Shown piece after piece: positions 17,479-27,652 of a DNA stretch of 64,000 nt. The notes beneath the pieces are model-generated. The model searched no databases, was not told the origin of the DNA, and worked only from the letters and a program-made list of their open reading frames with translations. Each line of letters begins with the position of its first letter. The first letter of the stretch is position 1. The position numbers and the translations under genes are program-made. The DNA is taken from the NCBI RefSeq assembly GCF_003943815.1, contig NZ_RJNA01000005.1:50004-114003 (forward strand). Direction: 5' to 3'. The DNA comes from Streptococcus cristatus (GTDB taxonomy: Bacteria; Bacillota; Bacilli; Lactobacillales; Streptococcaceae).

Positions 17479-19509
17479 ATGTCATTCTACAGCGAACAAG
17501 ATATTGCAGCAGCAATGACCGTCAAATTAGACGATGTATTACCTGAAAAAACGGTTTTCCAAGAAGGCATCCGTCGAGCACCTGACCGGGGCTTCCGTTT
17601 GACTCAAGCTCAAACCGAAATTGCGCTAAAAAATGCCCTTCGCTATATTCCAAAGAGATTCCATGAGGAAGTGATTCCGGAATTCTTAGAAGAACTGAAA
17701 ACTCGCGGACGGATTTATGGCTACCGCTGGCGTCCAAAAGAACGCATCTACGGCAAACCAATTGACGAGTACAAAGGGAACTGTACTGCAGCCAAAGCTA
17801 TGCAGGTCATGATTGACAACAACCTGAGCTTTGAAATCGCCCTTTATCCTTATGAATTGGTTACTTATGGGGAAACTGGATCTGTCTGTGCTAACTGGAT
17901 GCAGTACAACCTCATCAAGAAATACTTGGAAGTCATGACTGACCATCAAACCTTGGTCGTGGAATCTGGCCACCCACTCGGACTTTTCAAATCTAAACCA
18001 GAAGCTCCTCGTGTTATCATCACTAACGGCCTCTTGGTCGGTGAATATGACAATATGAAGGACTGGGAAATTGCAGAAGAAATGGGCGTGACCAACTATG
18101 GTCAAATGACAGCAGGTGGCTGGATGTACATCGGCCCTCAAGGTATCGTTCATGGTACTTTCAACACCCTCCTCAATGCTGGGCGCTTGAAACTGGGTGT
18201 AGCTGATGATGGCGACCTGACTGGCAAACTCTTTATCTCTTCTGGTCTGGGTGGTATGAGTGGAGCTCAAGGGAAAGCAGCTGAAATTGCTAAAGCTGTG
18301 GCAATCGTAGCTGAAGTAGACCAATCTCGGATTGAAACCCGCCACTCCCAAGGCTGGATTAGCCAATTGGCTGAAAGTCCAAAAGAAGCTATCGACTTGG
18401 CTCAAAAAGCTCTGGAAGCTGGCGAATCAACTTCCATTGCCTATCATGGTAACATTGTAGACCTCTTGGAATACGTCAACGAGAACAATATCCATGTAGA
18501 TCTGCTTTCTGACCAAACTTCTTGCCACAATGTTTACGACGGCGGCTACTGTCCGGCTGGTATCAGCTTTGAAGAACGGACTCGTCTCCTGGCTGAAGAC
18601 AAGGAAACCTTTGCTAAATTGGTTGACCAAACCTTGGAACGTCACTTCAAGGCAATCAAGACTCTGACTAGCAACGGCACCTACTTCTTTGACTACGGTA
18701 ATGCCTTTATGAAGGCAGTCTATGACTCTGGCATCAAGGAAATTTCTAAAAACGGCTTTGACGACAAAGACGGCTTCATCTGGCCATCTTATGTAGAAGA
18801 TATCATGGGCCCAATGCTCTTTGACTATGGTTATGGTCCTTTCCGTTGGGTATGTCTGAGCGGTAAGCACGAAGACCTAGTCGCTACTGACCATGCAGCT
18901 ATGGAAGTGATCGACCCTAACCGCCGCTACCAAGACCGCGACAACTACAACTGGATCCGCGATGCAGAAAAGAACCAGCTGGTTGTTGGAACCCAAGCTC
19001 GGATTCTCTACCAAGACTGTATGGGACGCGTCAATATCGCCCTCAAGTTCAATGAATTAGTCCGCGAAGGCAAGATTGGTCCTGTCATGATTGGCCGTGA
19101 CCACCACGACGTATCTGGTACTGACTCTCCATTCCGTGAAACTTCCAATATTAAGGACGGTTCTAATGTTACCTGCGACATGGCTGTGCAATGTTACGCT
19201 GGTAACGCAGCTCGCGGTATGAGCCTGGTAGCTCTCCACAACGGTGGCGGAACTGGTATCGGTAAAGCAATCAACGGTGGCTTTGGCTTGGTATTAGACG
19301 GTAGTGAACGTATTGATGAAATCATCAAATCTGCTATCGCTTGGGATACAATCGGCGGAGTTGCTCGTCGTAACTGGGCACGTAATGAGCATGCTATTGA
19401 GACAGCTATCGAGTACAACCGTCTCCACCAAGGAACAGACCACATTACCATTCCGTACTTAACTGACGAAGATTTGGTCAAAGAATCTGTTAAAAAATTG
19501 TTCGAATAG
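17479..19509 (+). CDS. hutU: Urocanate hydratase
   Basis: 676 residues, the longer urocanase form rather than the about 555-residue enteric one. The NAD-binding region 'SSGLGGMSGAQGKAAEIA' (GxGxxxGxxG type) and 'DQTSCHNVYDGGYCPAG' are conserved, as is 'GRDHHDVSGTDSPFRET' near the C-terminus, which belongs to the urocanase signature region. It converts urocanate to imidazolonepropionate. ACAAGGAGG sits at good spacing from the ATG. First gene of the plus-strand hut operon; followed by an 11-bp hairpin without a T-run before ftcD. Confidence 0.97.
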   Translation: MSFYSEQDIAAAMTVKLDDVLPEKTVFQEGIRRAPDRGFRLTQAQTEIALKNALRYIPKRFHEEVIPEFLEELKTRGRIYGYRWRPKERIYGKPIDEYKGNCTAAKAMQVMIDNNLSFEIALYPYELVTYGETGSVCANWMQYNLIKKYLEVMTDHQTLVVESGHPLGLFKSKPEAPRVIITNGLLVGEYDNMKDWEIAEEMGVTNYGQMTAGGWMYIGPQGIVHGTFNTLLNAGRLKLGVADDGDLTGKLFISSGLGGMSGAQGKAAEIAKAVAIVAEVDQSRIETRHSQGWISQLAESPKEAIDLAQKALEAGESTSIAYHGNIVDLLEYVNENNIHVDLLSDQTSCHNVYDGGYCPAGISFEERTRLLAEDKETFAKLVDQTLERHFKAIKTLTSNGTYFFDYGNAFMKAVYDSGIKEISKNGFDDKDGFIWPSYVEDIMGPMLFDYGYGPFRWVCLSGKHEDLVATDHAAMEVIDPNRRYQDRDNYNWIRDAEKNQLVVGTQARILYQDCMGRVNIALKFNELVREGKIGPVMIGRDHHDVSGTDSPFRETSNIKDGSNVTCDMAVQCYAGNAARGMSLVALHNGGGTGIGKAINGGFGLVLDGSERIDEIIKSAIAWDTIGGVARRNWARNEHAIETAIEYNRLHQGTDHITIPYLTDEDLVKESVKKLFE

Positions 19510-19535
19510 AAAAAACTTGTCCCCCAACTTCTGAA

Positions 19536-19561
19536 CTGAGCTAGGTGTCAACCTAGCTCAG
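19536..19561 (+). other. Intercistronic hairpin between hutU and ftcD
   Basis: CTGAGCTAGGT, GTCA, ACCTAGCTCAG: an 11-bp perfect stem with a tetraloop, extended by AACTTC/GGAAGTT outside. No T-run follows, so it is better explained as an mRNA processing or stabilising structure that sets relative levels of hutU and the downstream genes. Confidence 0.7.
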
Positions 19562-19623
19562 ACGGAAGTTCCACTTTATCTACTTTGTAAATTTTAATAA
19601 CATATAACACGAGGTAATATCTT

Positions 19624-20523
19624 ATGGCAAAAATTGTTGAATGTATTCCTAACTTTTCTGAAGGCCGCAACCAAGCGGTCATTGACGGTCTAGTGGAAGT
19701 AGCTAAGAGTGTGCCAGGCGTAACACTTTTGGACCACTCTTCTGATGCCAGCCACAACCGCAGCGTCTTTACCCTGGTCGGTGATGATCAAAACATTCAG
19801 GAAGTTGCCTTTCGTTTGGTCAAATACGCTTCTGAAAATATTGACTTGACCAAACACCAGGGTGAACACCCTCGTATGGGCGCAACTGATGTCCTGCCTT
19901 TTGTACCAATCAAGGACATCACAAGTGAGGAATGCGTAGAAATTGCGAAGACCGTATCTGAGCGGATCAATCGTGAGCTCGGTATTCCTATCTTCCTCTA
20001 TGAAGATGCAGCGACTCGTCCAGAGCGTAAGAACTTGGCCAAGGTTCGTAAAGGACAATTTGAAGGCATGCCTGAAAAGCTCTTGGAACCTGACTGGGCT
20101 CCAGACTATGGTGAAAGAAAGATTCACCCAACTGCTGGTGTCACTGCTGTCGGAGCTAGGATGCCGCTCATCGCCTACAACATCAACTTGGATACAGACA
20201 ATCTGGAAATTGCCAACAACATTGCCAAAATCATCCGTGGATCAAGCGGTGGCTACAAGTACTGTAAAGCTATCGGCGTTATGCTGGAAGACCGCAACAT
20301 TGCTCAGGTTTCTATTAACATGGTCAATCTAGAAAAATTCCCACTCTATCGCGTCTTTGAAACTGTTCGCTTTGAAGCTAAGCGCTACGGAGTTGGAATC
20401 CTCGGCTCAGAAGTCATCGGTTTGGCTCCAGCTAAGGCTTTGATTGACGCAGCAGAATACTATCTGCAAATCGAAGACTTTGACTACGGCAAGCAAGTTC
20501 TGGAAAACCATTTGCTGGGCTAG
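19624..20523 (+). CDS. ftcD: Glutamate formimidoyltransferase
   Basis: 299 residues, corresponding to the transferase half only of the eukaryotic bifunctional FTCD. 'IVECIPNFSEGRNQAVIDGL' at the N-terminus, 'DHSSDASHNRSVFTLVG' and 'HPRMGATDVLPFVPI' are typical. It moves the formimino group from formiminoglutamate to tetrahydrofolate, giving glutamate and 5-formimino-THF. The cyclodeaminase is a separate gene 14 bp downstream. ACGAGG precedes the ATG. Confidence 0.96.
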   Translation: MAKIVECIPNFSEGRNQAVIDGLVEVAKSVPGVTLLDHSSDASHNRSVFTLVGDDQNIQEVAFRLVKYASENIDLTKHQGEHPRMGATDVLPFVPIKDITSEECVEIAKTVSERINRELGIPIFLYEDAATRPERKNLAKVRKGQFEGMPEKLLEPDWAPDYGERKIHPTAGVTAVGARMPLIAYNINLDTDNLEIANNIAKIIRGSSGGYKYCKAIGVMLEDRNIAQVSINMVNLEKFPLYRVFETVRFEAKRYGVGILGSEVIGLAPAKALIDAAEYYLQIEDFDYGKQVLENHLLG

Positions 20524-20537
20524 GAGGACAAAAACCT

Positions 20538-21164
20538 ATGAAATTAGTAGATTTAAGCTTGACAGAATTTGCCCAAGTCCTAGGCTCAGACGCTCCTGCA
20601 CCAGGAGGCGGCTCTGCCGCTGCTCTTTCCGCAGCGAACGGTATTTCCCTGACCAAGATGGTCTGTGAATTGACCCTTGGCAAAAAAAAATACGCAGAAT
20701 TTGAAGCAGAAATTGCTCAAGTACATGCTGAAAGCGCTCGACTCCAAGAAAGCCTGCTCGCAGCTATTGACAAGGACACTGAAGCCTTCAATCTAGTCTC
20801 CGCTGTCTTTGATATGCCTAAGGAAACGGAGGAAGACAAGGCTGCCCGTCGGGAAGCTATGCAACAAGCCCTCAAGGAAGCGACCAAGTCACCTTATGGC
20901 ATGATGGAAGACATCTTGGCTGCCCTGCAAACAACCCAAAAGGCTGTCGGCAAGTCCAATACCAACGCTGCCAGCGACCTGGGGGTAGCAGCTCTCAACC
21001 TTAAGGCTGGTTTGCAAGGGGCTTGGCTCAATGTCCTCATCAACCTGTCAGGTGTCAAGGATGAAGCATTCGTCGCAGACTACCGCAGCAAGGGTGAAGA
21101 GCTCCTGCAAAAAGGCAGCGCCCTAGCCGATGAAATTTATCAAGAAATTTTGAAAGTTGTCTAA
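20538..21164 (+). CDS. fchA: Formimidoyltetrahydrofolate cyclodeaminase
   Basis: 208 residues, all-helical. The glycine-rich N-terminal segment 'SDAPAPGGGSAAALSAANG' and 'DKDTEAFNLVSAVFDMPKE' are family hallmarks. It converts 5-formimino-THF to 5,10-methenyl-THF plus ammonia, using the FtcD product. TAGGAGG overlaps the ftcD stop, giving tight coupling. The pair replaces the fused FTCD of animals. Confidence 0.94.
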   Translation: MKLVDLSLTEFAQVLGSDAPAPGGGSAAALSAANGISLTKMVCELTLGKKKYAEFEAEIAQVHAESARLQESLLAAIDKDTEAFNLVSAVFDMPKETEEDKAARREAMQQALKEATKSPYGMMEDILAALQTTQKAVGKSNTNAASDLGVAALNLKAGLQGAWLNVLINLSGVKDEAFVADYRSKGEELLQKGSALADEIYQEILKVV

Positions 21165-21230
21165 TAGATAAACGGAAGAGAAGTTCGCTCTTTCCCATGA
21201 ATGGACTTCCTCTTCTCAAGAGGTAACAAT

Positions 21231-22904
21231 ATGGTTTTATCAGATATTGAAATTGCCAATTCGGTTCAAATGAAGCCCATCAAAGAGGTTGCAGAAAAGC
21301 TTGGAATTGATGAAGACGCCTTGTCTCTTTATGGAAATTACAAGGCAAAAATCAGTGCCGGCCAACTGGAATCCTTAAAAGACAAGCCAGACGGCAAACT
21401 GATTCTCGTGACAGCCATTTCTCCGACACCAGCCGGAGAAGGCAAGACAACGACTTCTGTCGGATTGGTCGATGCTCTAGCTGCTATCGGTAAAAAAGCC
21501 GTTATCGCTCTGCGGGAACCTTCACTCGGACCTGTCTTTGGTATCAAGGGCGGAGCTGCTGGTGGTGGACGCGCTCAAGTTGTGCCCATGGAGGACATCA
21601 ACCTCCACTTCACTGGTGACTTTCATGCCATCGGTGTTGCCAACAACCTGCTGGCGGCCCTCATTGACAACCACATCCACCATGGCAATGCCTTAGGCAT
21701 CGACTCTCGCCGCATCACTTGGAAGCGGGCAGTTGATATGAATGACCGGCAGTTGCGCCACATTGTGGATGGCTTGCAGGGTAAGGTCAACGGTGTTCCG
21801 CGTGAAGATGGTTTTGACATTACAGTTGCTTCTGAGGTTATGGCTATTCTCTGTCTGTCAGAAAATATCACCGATCTCAAGAACCGTTTGGAAAAAATCA
21901 TCATTGGCTACAGCTTTGAAGGTAAGCCAATAACTGCTAAGGATCTGAAAGCTGGTGGCGCTATGGCTGCTGTCCTCAAAGACGCCATCCATCCAAACTT
22001 GGTTCAAACTCTGGAACACACACCAGCCCTGATTCACGGTGGACCTTTTGCCAACATTGCCCATGGCTGTAACAGTGTCCTAGCTACCAAGCTGGCTCTC
22101 AAATATGCCGACTATGCAGTCACAGAAGCTGGTTTCGGTGCTGACCTGGGTGCTGAAAAATTCATTGATATCAAGTGTCGTACATCTGGTCTTCGTCCAG
22201 CGGCTGTAGTTCTGGTTGCTACCATCCGCGCTCTCAAGATGCACGGTGGTGTGGCTAAGAGTGATTTGGCTGAAGAAAATGTCCAAGCCGTTGTAGATGG
22301 GCTGCCAAACTTAGAAAAACATCTGGAAAACATTCAAGATGTTTATGGATTGCCAGCAGTCGTTGCCATCAATAAATTCCCTCTGGATACCGAAGCAGAA
22401 TTGCAAGCAGTTTATGACGCCTGCCAAAAACGCGGCGTTGACGTCGTGATTTCCGACGTCTGGGCAAATGGCGGAGCTGGCGGTAAAGAGTTGGCTGAAA
22501 AAGTCGTGGAACTGGCCGAAGGAGACAATCACTTCCAATTTGTATATAATGAAGAGGACTCCATTGAGATCAAGTTGAACAAGATCGTTACCAAGGTCTA
22601 TGGAGGCAAGGGCGTTCGCCTGACTCCTGCTGCTAAACGCGAGCTCAAACAGCTGGAAGAGCTAGGCTTCTCCAACTATCCTATCTGTATGGCTAAGACT
22701 CAGTACTCCTTCTCAGACGATGCTAAAAAGCTAGGTGCGCCTAAAGACTTTGTTGTGACTATTAGCCAGCTCAAAGTTTCTGCTGGTGCAGGCTTTATCG
22801 TTGCTCTGACTGGTGCAATCATGACCATGCCAGGATTGCCTAAGGTGCCAGCCAGCGAAAAGATTGACGTCGACAAAGATGGCAATATCAGCGGTTTGTT
22901 CTAA
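21231..22904 (+). CDS. fhs: Formate-tetrahydrofolate ligase
   Basis: 557 residues, normal length. '[18 protein letters not shown]' is the P-loop, '[19 protein letters not shown]' follows, and '[19 protein letters not shown]' is conserved. I use the ATG at 21231, with AAGAGG seven bases upstream, not one ten codons earlier. In a hut operon the enzyme probably runs towards formate and ATP, draining 10-formyl-THF derived from the formimino group after methenyl-THF hydrolysis by FolD (not in the window). Fits an energy-yielding histidine fermentation. Confidence 0.95.
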   Translation: MVLSDIEIANSVQMKPIKEVAEKLGIDEDALSLYGNYKAKISAGQLESLKDKPDGKLILVTAISPTPAGEGKTTTSVGLVDALAAIGKKAVIALREPSLGPVFGIKGGAAGGGRAQVVPMEDINLHFTGDFHAIGVANNLLAALIDNHIHHGNALGIDSRRITWKRAVDMNDRQLRHIVDGLQGKVNGVPREDGFDITVASEVMAILCLSENITDLKNRLEKIIIGYSFEGKPITAKDLKAGGAMAAVLKDAIHPNLVQTLEHTPALIHGGPFANIAHGCNSVLATKLALKYADYAVTEAGFGADLGAEKFIDIKCRTSGLRPAAVVLVATIRALKMHGGVAKSDLAEENVQAVVDGLPNLEKHLENIQDVYGLPAVVAINKFPLDTEAELQAVYDACQKRGVDVVISDVWANGGAGGKELAEKVVELAEGDNHFQFVYNEEDSIEIKLNKIVTKVYGGKGVRLTPAAKRELKQLEELGFSNYPICMAKTQYSFSDDAKKLGAPKDFVVTISQLKVSAGAGFIVALTGAIMTMPGLPKVPASEKIDVDKDGNISGLF

Positions 22905-22916
22905 TAAATACCAAAA

Positions 22917-23516
22917 ATGACAAATATAACTCTTCTAAAATCAAACGATTTTCAAGTTTCCGATTGGTCGGGGGGAAAGACAAAACAACTTTATCTTTCC
23001 CCGCCAACTGGCCACTATGGCAAGCGGGACTTTGACTATCGACTCTCAACAGCGACTGTAGAGTTGGCTGAAAGTCAGTTTTCTGACCTCAGCGGCTTTC
23101 ACCGCATTCTCATGAGCCTGGACCACACACTTCATCTCCACAATGCCAGTCGGCAGGAGGAAACGGTTCTAGCTCCCTTTACCCCCTATTTTTTCGAAGG
23201 GAGTGATTCTATCACAAGTCGTGGGACTTGTACCGACTTTAACTTAATCTACAGCGACCATTATCAGGGACAGATGCTTGCCATCTCGGATGGACAAGAG
23301 CTTAGCCGAGATGAAGCCATTCAATTTATCTATGTCTTAAGTGATTTGATGGTGACAGGAACAGACCTGTCATCGCTTAACCTAAAGGCAGGGCAACTTC
23401 TGATAGTGGAAAAAGAGACTCAGGAAACTGAGTTGCAAATAATGTTTTCGAGTAACCAGCCAACGGGTGCTCCCCTTGCTATATGGGCTGGTTTGACCCA
23501 TATCCCTACTAAGTAA
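22917..23516 (+). CDS. hutD: HutD-family protein
   Basis: 199 residues of bicupin character: 'WSGGKTKQLYLSPP' near the N-terminus, 'FDYRLSTATVELAESQFSDL', 'GFHRILMSLDHTLHLHN' and 'GTCTDFNLIYSD' are the HutD blocks. HutD is found with hut genes in many bacteria and is proposed to limit pathway flux; no enzymatic activity is established. It starts 12 bp after fhs. The stop codon lies in an inverted repeat. Confidence 0.88.
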   Translation: MTNITLLKSNDFQVSDWSGGKTKQLYLSPPTGHYGKRDFDYRLSTATVELAESQFSDLSGFHRILMSLDHTLHLHNASRQEETVLAPFTPYFFEGSDSITSRGTCTDFNLIYSDHYQGQMLAISDGQELSRDEAIQFIYVLSDLMVTGTDLSSLNLKAGQLLIVEKETQETELQIMFSSNQPTGAPLAIWAGLTHIPTK

Positions 23517-23553
23517 AGATACAAGGATGTCCTATCATCGTTCTATCTTTACT
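23512..23553 (+). other. Intercistronic inverted repeat at the hutD stop
   Basis: AGTAAAGATA and TATCTTTACT form 10-bp perfect arms around a 22-base loop that holds a GGATGTCC mini-stem. The left arm contains the hutD TAA. Without a T-run it may be a processing or stability structure ahead of the permease gene. Confidence 0.55.
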
Positions 23554-23591
23554 AGGAAAGGATCCCACATCTCTAAAGGAGAAACATTATT

Positions 23592-24944
23592 ATGAATGCG
23601 ACTAAACTCACTGCAAAAGAACAAGAGCGAGAAAATGCGAAATTCAGCTTTTCTGGCGCTACTCTCTATGGTATCAATGCTGTTATCGGTTCAGGAATTT
23701 TCCTCCTACCTCAAAAGATTTATAAAGGGCTGGGTCCTGCTTCTCTAGCTGTCATGCTGGGAACAGCCCTCCTCGTTATCCTCTTAGCCGTCTGCTTGGC
23801 AGAAACTGCTGGTTATTTTAATAAAAACGGCGGAGCCTTCCAATATTCCAAAGCAGCCTTTGGGGACTTTGTCGGATTTAATGTTGGCTTCCTAGGCTGG
23901 GCGGTTACCATCATCGCTTGGTCAGCAATGGCAGCAGGATTTGCGAGACTTTTTGTCATTACTTTTAAATCCTTTGCCCCCTATGAACTTTTACTCAGTG
24001 TGAGCCTGATTATCCTACTCAGTCTGATGAATATCTCAGGTCTTAAGACTTCTAAAATGTTCACCTTGACCGCAACCGTAGCCAAGCTCATCCCAATTGT
24101 CGCTTTCAGTCTATGTGCGATTTTCTTCATCAAAGGAGGAATTGACAAGGGAAACTTCACTCCGTTTGTTCAGCTAGAACCTGGCGTAGATATCATGAAA
24201 GCCATCTCTAGTACAGCGATCTACATTTTCTACGGTTTCATCGGATTTGAAACCATGTCTATCGTTGCTGGTGAAATGCGCAACCCAGAAAAGAATGTGC
24301 CTCGGGCTATTTTGGGCTCTATCAGTATTGTCTCTGTTCTCTATATGCTAATTATCGCAGGAACTATCGCCATGCTAGGCAGCCGTATCCTGCAAACAGA
24401 TGCCTCTGTGCAAGACGCTTTTGTCGAAATGATTGGCCCTGCTGGAGCATGGATTGTTTCTATCGGAGCGCTGATCTCTATTGCTGGACTTAACATTGGG
24501 GAATCTATCATGGTCCCACGTTATGGTGCAGCCATTGCAGATGAAGGCTTGTTGCCTAAAAAAATCGCCGAAACCAACGCTAAAAACGCCCCTGTAATTG
24601 CCATTATTATCTCCGGACTTTTAGCCATTGCCCTGCTCTTTACAGGAACATTTGAAGTATTAGCGGCTCTCAGCGTAGTCTTCCGCTTCTTCCAATACAT
24701 CCCAACTGCTCTAGCCGTATTGGTATTGAGAAAGAAATATCCAGATAAGAAAGTGGTCTTCCGCGTTCCATTTGGTCCAGTCATTCCAATTTTAGCGGTT
24801 CTAGTCAGCCTCATCATGATTTGGGGTGAAAACCCAATGAACTATGTCTATGGTCTCATCGGTGTCCTTGTCGCCAGCGCAGTCTACTATATCTACATAG
24901 TACTGATTTGTAAAAATAAAGTTCTTGAACAAAAAGGAGAATGA
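23592..24944 (+). CDS. APC-superfamily amino acid permease, probable histidine transporter
   Basis: 450 residues with about twelve membrane segments. The first, 'YGINAVIGSGIFLLPQKIY', carries the GSGIF motif of the APC fold; 'FYGFIGFETMSIVAGEMRNP' in TM6 and 'PEKNVPRAILGSIS' follow, as usual. Substrate is inferred from context: it lies between hutD and hutH in the hut operon, so histidine uptake (or histidine exchange) is likely. Homologous permeases in this subfamily also carry other amino acids. AAGGAGA lies upstream of the ATG. Confidence 0.85.
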   Translation: MNATKLTAKEQERENAKFSFSGATLYGINAVIGSGIFLLPQKIYKGLGPASLAVMLGTALLVILLAVCLAETAGYFNKNGGAFQYSKAAFGDFVGFNVGFLGWAVTIIAWSAMAAGFARLFVITFKSFAPYELLLSVSLIILLSLMNISGLKTSKMFTLTATVAKLIPIVAFSLCAIFFIKGGIDKGNFTPFVQLEPGVDIMKAISSTAIYIFYGFIGFETMSIVAGEMRNPEKNVPRAILGSISIVSVLYMLIIAGTIAMLGSRILQTDASVQDAFVEMIGPAGAWIVSIGALISIAGLNIGESIMVPRYGAAIADEGLLPKKIAETNAKNAPVIAIIISGLLAIALLFTGTFEVLAALSVVFRFFQYIPTALAVLVLRKKYPDKKVVFRVPFGPVIPILAVLVSLIMIWGENPMNYVYGLIGVLVASAVYYIYIVLICKNKVLEQKGE

Positions 24945-24949
24945 ATCTT

Positions 24950-26491
24950 ATGACACATGTAATCAATTTGGATGGCGAACACCTTACTTTAGAAGATGTC
25001 ATTGCTGTAGCTCGTCATTGAGCTATCTGCGAAATCAACCAAGAAGCTAAGAAAGCTGTAGAAGCTTCCCGTAAAATCGTAGATGACATCGTCCGCGAAA
25101 AGCGGGTAGTCTACGGCGTTACGACTGGATTTGGCTCCCTCTGCAATGTCAGCATCTCGCCAGAAGATACGACTCAGCTGCAGGAAAACTTGATTCGCAC
25201 CCATGCTTCAGGATTTGGCGATCCTCTTCCTGAAGATGCAGTTCGTGCTATCATGTTAATTCGGATTAATTCTCTGGTCAAGGGCTATTCTGGTATCCGG
25301 CTCTCTACTGTCGAAAAACTTCTGGAATTGCTCAATAAAGGCGTCGTGCCATTTATTCCAGAAAAAGGTTCTCTCGGTGCCTCTGGCGACTTAGCACCGC
25401 TGGCTCACATGGTTCTGCCTATGCTAGGACTGGGGCGCGCTTACTATCAAGGCCAATTGCTCTCTGGACAAGAAGCTTTGGACAAGGCCGGCATCGAGAA
25501 AATTGCTCTAGCAGCCAAGGAAGGGCTGGCACTGATTAACGGAACGACTGTCCTGACAGGTATCGGAGCTCTGGCTACCTACGATGCCATCCAGCTACTT
25601 AAATTGTCAGATGTCGCTGGTGCCCTTTCCATGGAGGTCCACAATGGTATTACCAGTCCATTTGAAGAAGACCTACATACCATCCGTCCTCAAAGCGGAC
25701 AGCTGGCTACAGCCCGCAATATCCGCAACCTTCTGGAAGGCAGTGGCAACACAACTGTAGCCACTCAACAACGGGTCCAAGACCCATATACCCTGCGTTG
25801 TATTCCGCAGATTCATGGTGCCAGCAAGGACTCTATCGCTTATGTTAAGACCAAGGTAGAGATTGAAATCAACTCTGTTACAGACAACCCTATCATCACC
25901 AAGGAAGGCCATGTCATCTCAGGCGGTAACTTCCACGGAGAACCAATGGCTCAGCCATTCGACTTCCTAGGCATCGCTATTTCTGAAATCGGAAATGTAT
26001 CCGAGCGTCGTGTAGAGCGTCTAGTCAACAGCCAATTGAGCAAGCTCCCATCCTTCTTGGTCAAACACCCAGGACTCAACTCTGGCTTTATGATTACTCA
26101 GTATGCTTGTGCTTCGCTTGCTTCTGAAAACAAAGTTCTATCTCATCCAGCCAGCGTAGACTCTATCCCATCTTGTGAAAACCAAGAAGACTTTGTCAGC
26201 ATGGGAACTACTGCAGCACGCAAGGCAGCTGAGATTCTCAAGAATTCTCGCCGCATCGTGGCAACAGAAATCATGGCAGCCTGCCAAGCTCTGGATCTGA
26301 AACCAGAAAACCATGAACTTGGTAAAGGAACCAAGCCAGCCTACGACCTCTTCCGCCAGCATGTCCGCTTTATCGAGTTTGATAAGGATATCGAAATCTA
26401 CGAAGAGCTCAACAAGGCTTCTGAGCTGATTGAAAGCGATGAATTTCTAGCAGCCGTTGAAAAGGCTGTGGACTTGAGCATTCAGTTCTAA
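24950..26491 (+). pseudogene. hutH: Histidine ammonia-lyase with in-frame TGA at codon 24
   Basis: The 514-codon frame has AAAGGAG upstream and codes for a normal-length histidase, except that codon 24 (25019-25021) is TGA, where the context (VARH-stop-AICEI) suggests Gly (GGA) by one base change. The rest is intact: the catalytic Tyr equivalent at codon 55 ('VVYGVTTGFG'), the Ala-Ser-Gly that forms the MIO cofactor at codons 144-146, and 'NFHGEPMAQPFDFLG'. The next usable start is a TTG at 25190, which would lose the Tyr loop, so re-initiation would probably give an inactive enzyme. It converts histidine to urocanate, the entry step of the pathway. Could be a real nonsense mutation or a sequencing error. 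Confidence 0.9.
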
Positions 26492-26519
26492 AGCTGATGA
26501 CTCTGTAAAAAGTTAACCT

Positions 26520-26554
26520 AAGAAGCCCGCTCACATGCAGTTGGGCTTCTTTTC
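26520..26554 (+). terminator. hutH terminator
   Basis: AAGAAGCCC and GGGCTTCTT form a 9-bp stem with a 14-base loop, followed by TTT. It ends the hutU-hutH transcript just before the separate hutG promoter. Confidence 0.85.
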
Positions 26555-26567
26555 CCGCCAAAAACCA

Positions 26568-26596
26568 TTGACAGGCTTAGCGGAAACTCTTATAAT
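26568..26596 (+). promoter_or_regulatory. hutG promoter
   Basis: Consensus TTGACA (26568-26573) and TATAAT (26591-26596) with a 17-base spacer. hutG is therefore transcribed independently of the main hut operon and perhaps constitutively. Confidence 0.9.
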
Positions 26597-26632
26597 AAAG
26601 TCGCAACTATCGTTATCAAAAAGGACAAAATT

Positions 26633-27622
26633 ATGTTAGAAGATTACTATCAGCTAGACAACCGTTACTATCAGCGAGGTCCAGAGGACAATCTATATAC
26701 TGCTAAGTGGGGCATGGTCATTGAGTTTCTGGACTTAAATGATCTTAGCTTAACTCCTTTTGAAGGGGTAAACTTTGCCTTGATTGGCTTCAAGAGCGAC
26801 AAGGGTGTCTATATCAATAACGGCCGAGTGGGGGCTGTCGAAGGACCACAAGCTATCCGAACTCAGCTGGCCAAACTTCCTTGGCATCTAGGTAGAAACG
26901 TTCGCGTCTTTGACGTTGGCGATATCGACGGGCCTAACCGCTCTCTGGGACAACTGCAGCAAAGCTTGGCACGAGCAGTCAAACGCCTGCGAGAGCTTAA
27001 TCTCCGACCCATCGTTCTAGGCGGCGGTCACGAAACAGCCTACGGCAACTATCTAGGTCTCAAGTCGTCACTAAATCCTGACCAAAACTTAGCTGTGATC
27101 AATATGGATGCCCATTTTGACCTACGCCCCTACGATCAGACGGGTCCCAACTCCGGTACCGGTTTTCGTCAAATGTTTGATGATACCTTAGCTCAGAAAC
27201 AGATCTTTAACTATCTCATCCTAGGGATTCAGGAGCATAATAACAATCTCTTTCTCTTTGACTTTGTAGCCAAATCTAAGGCTATCCAGTTCCTGACTGG
27301 AATGGACATTTACCAAATGGGTCACAAGGAAGTCTGCAAGGTAGTTGATGCTTTTCTAGCCGATAAGGAGCAGGTCTATTTAACCATTGATATTGACTGC
27401 TTTGCAGCTGGCGCTGCTCCTGGTGTAAGTGCCATTCAGTCACTGGGGGTAGACCCCAATCTGGCTGTGCTGGTCTTCCAGCACATCGCTGCGTCAGGCA
27501 AACTGATTGGCTTTGACATCGTCGAAGTCTCTCCACCTCACGATATAGATAACCACACGGCCAACCTAGCGGCAAGTTTTGTCTTTTACCTAACCCAAGT
27601 CTGGGCACAAGTACATGATTAA
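26633..27622 (+). CDS. hutG: Formimidoylglutamase (arginase superfamily)
   Basis: 329 residues. The binuclear manganese ligands of the arginase fold are visible: '[12 protein letters not shown]' (His), '[11 protein letters not shown]' (DAHxD) and 'LTIDIDCFA' (DxD). It hydrolyses formiminoglutamate to glutamate and formamide, an alternative to FtcD. Having both exits next to each other is redundant. It has a consensus promoter of its own and ends in a 13-bp bidirectional terminator shared with the convergent regulator gene. Confidence 0.92.
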   Translation: MLEDYYQLDNRYYQRGPEDNLYTAKWGMVIEFLDLNDLSLTPFEGVNFALIGFKSDKGVYINNGRVGAVEGPQAIRTQLAKLPWHLGRNVRVFDVGDIDGPNRSLGQLQQSLARAVKRLRELNLRPIVLGGGHETAYGNYLGLKSSLNPDQNLAVINMDAHFDLRPYDQTGPNSGTGFRQMFDDTLAQKQIFNYLILGIQEHNNNLFLFDFVAKSKAIQFLTGMDIYQMGHKEVCKVVDAFLADKEQVYLTIDIDCFAAGAAPGVSAIQSLGVDPNLAVLVFQHIAASGKLIGFDIVEVSPPHDIDNHTANLAASFVFYLTQVWAQVHD

Positions 27623-27652
27623 TGGGGATTTAAAAACTTCATTAAGAACATC

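Noticed and set aside
17686-18405. A 239-codon frame antisense to hutU
   Set aside because: Opposite-strand shadow of a well-supported gene, without a start signal.
25019-25021. Selenocysteine insertion at the hutH TGA
   Set aside because: Histidases are not selenoproteins, the presumed residue is Gly, and no SECIS-like hairpin or sel genes are apparent.
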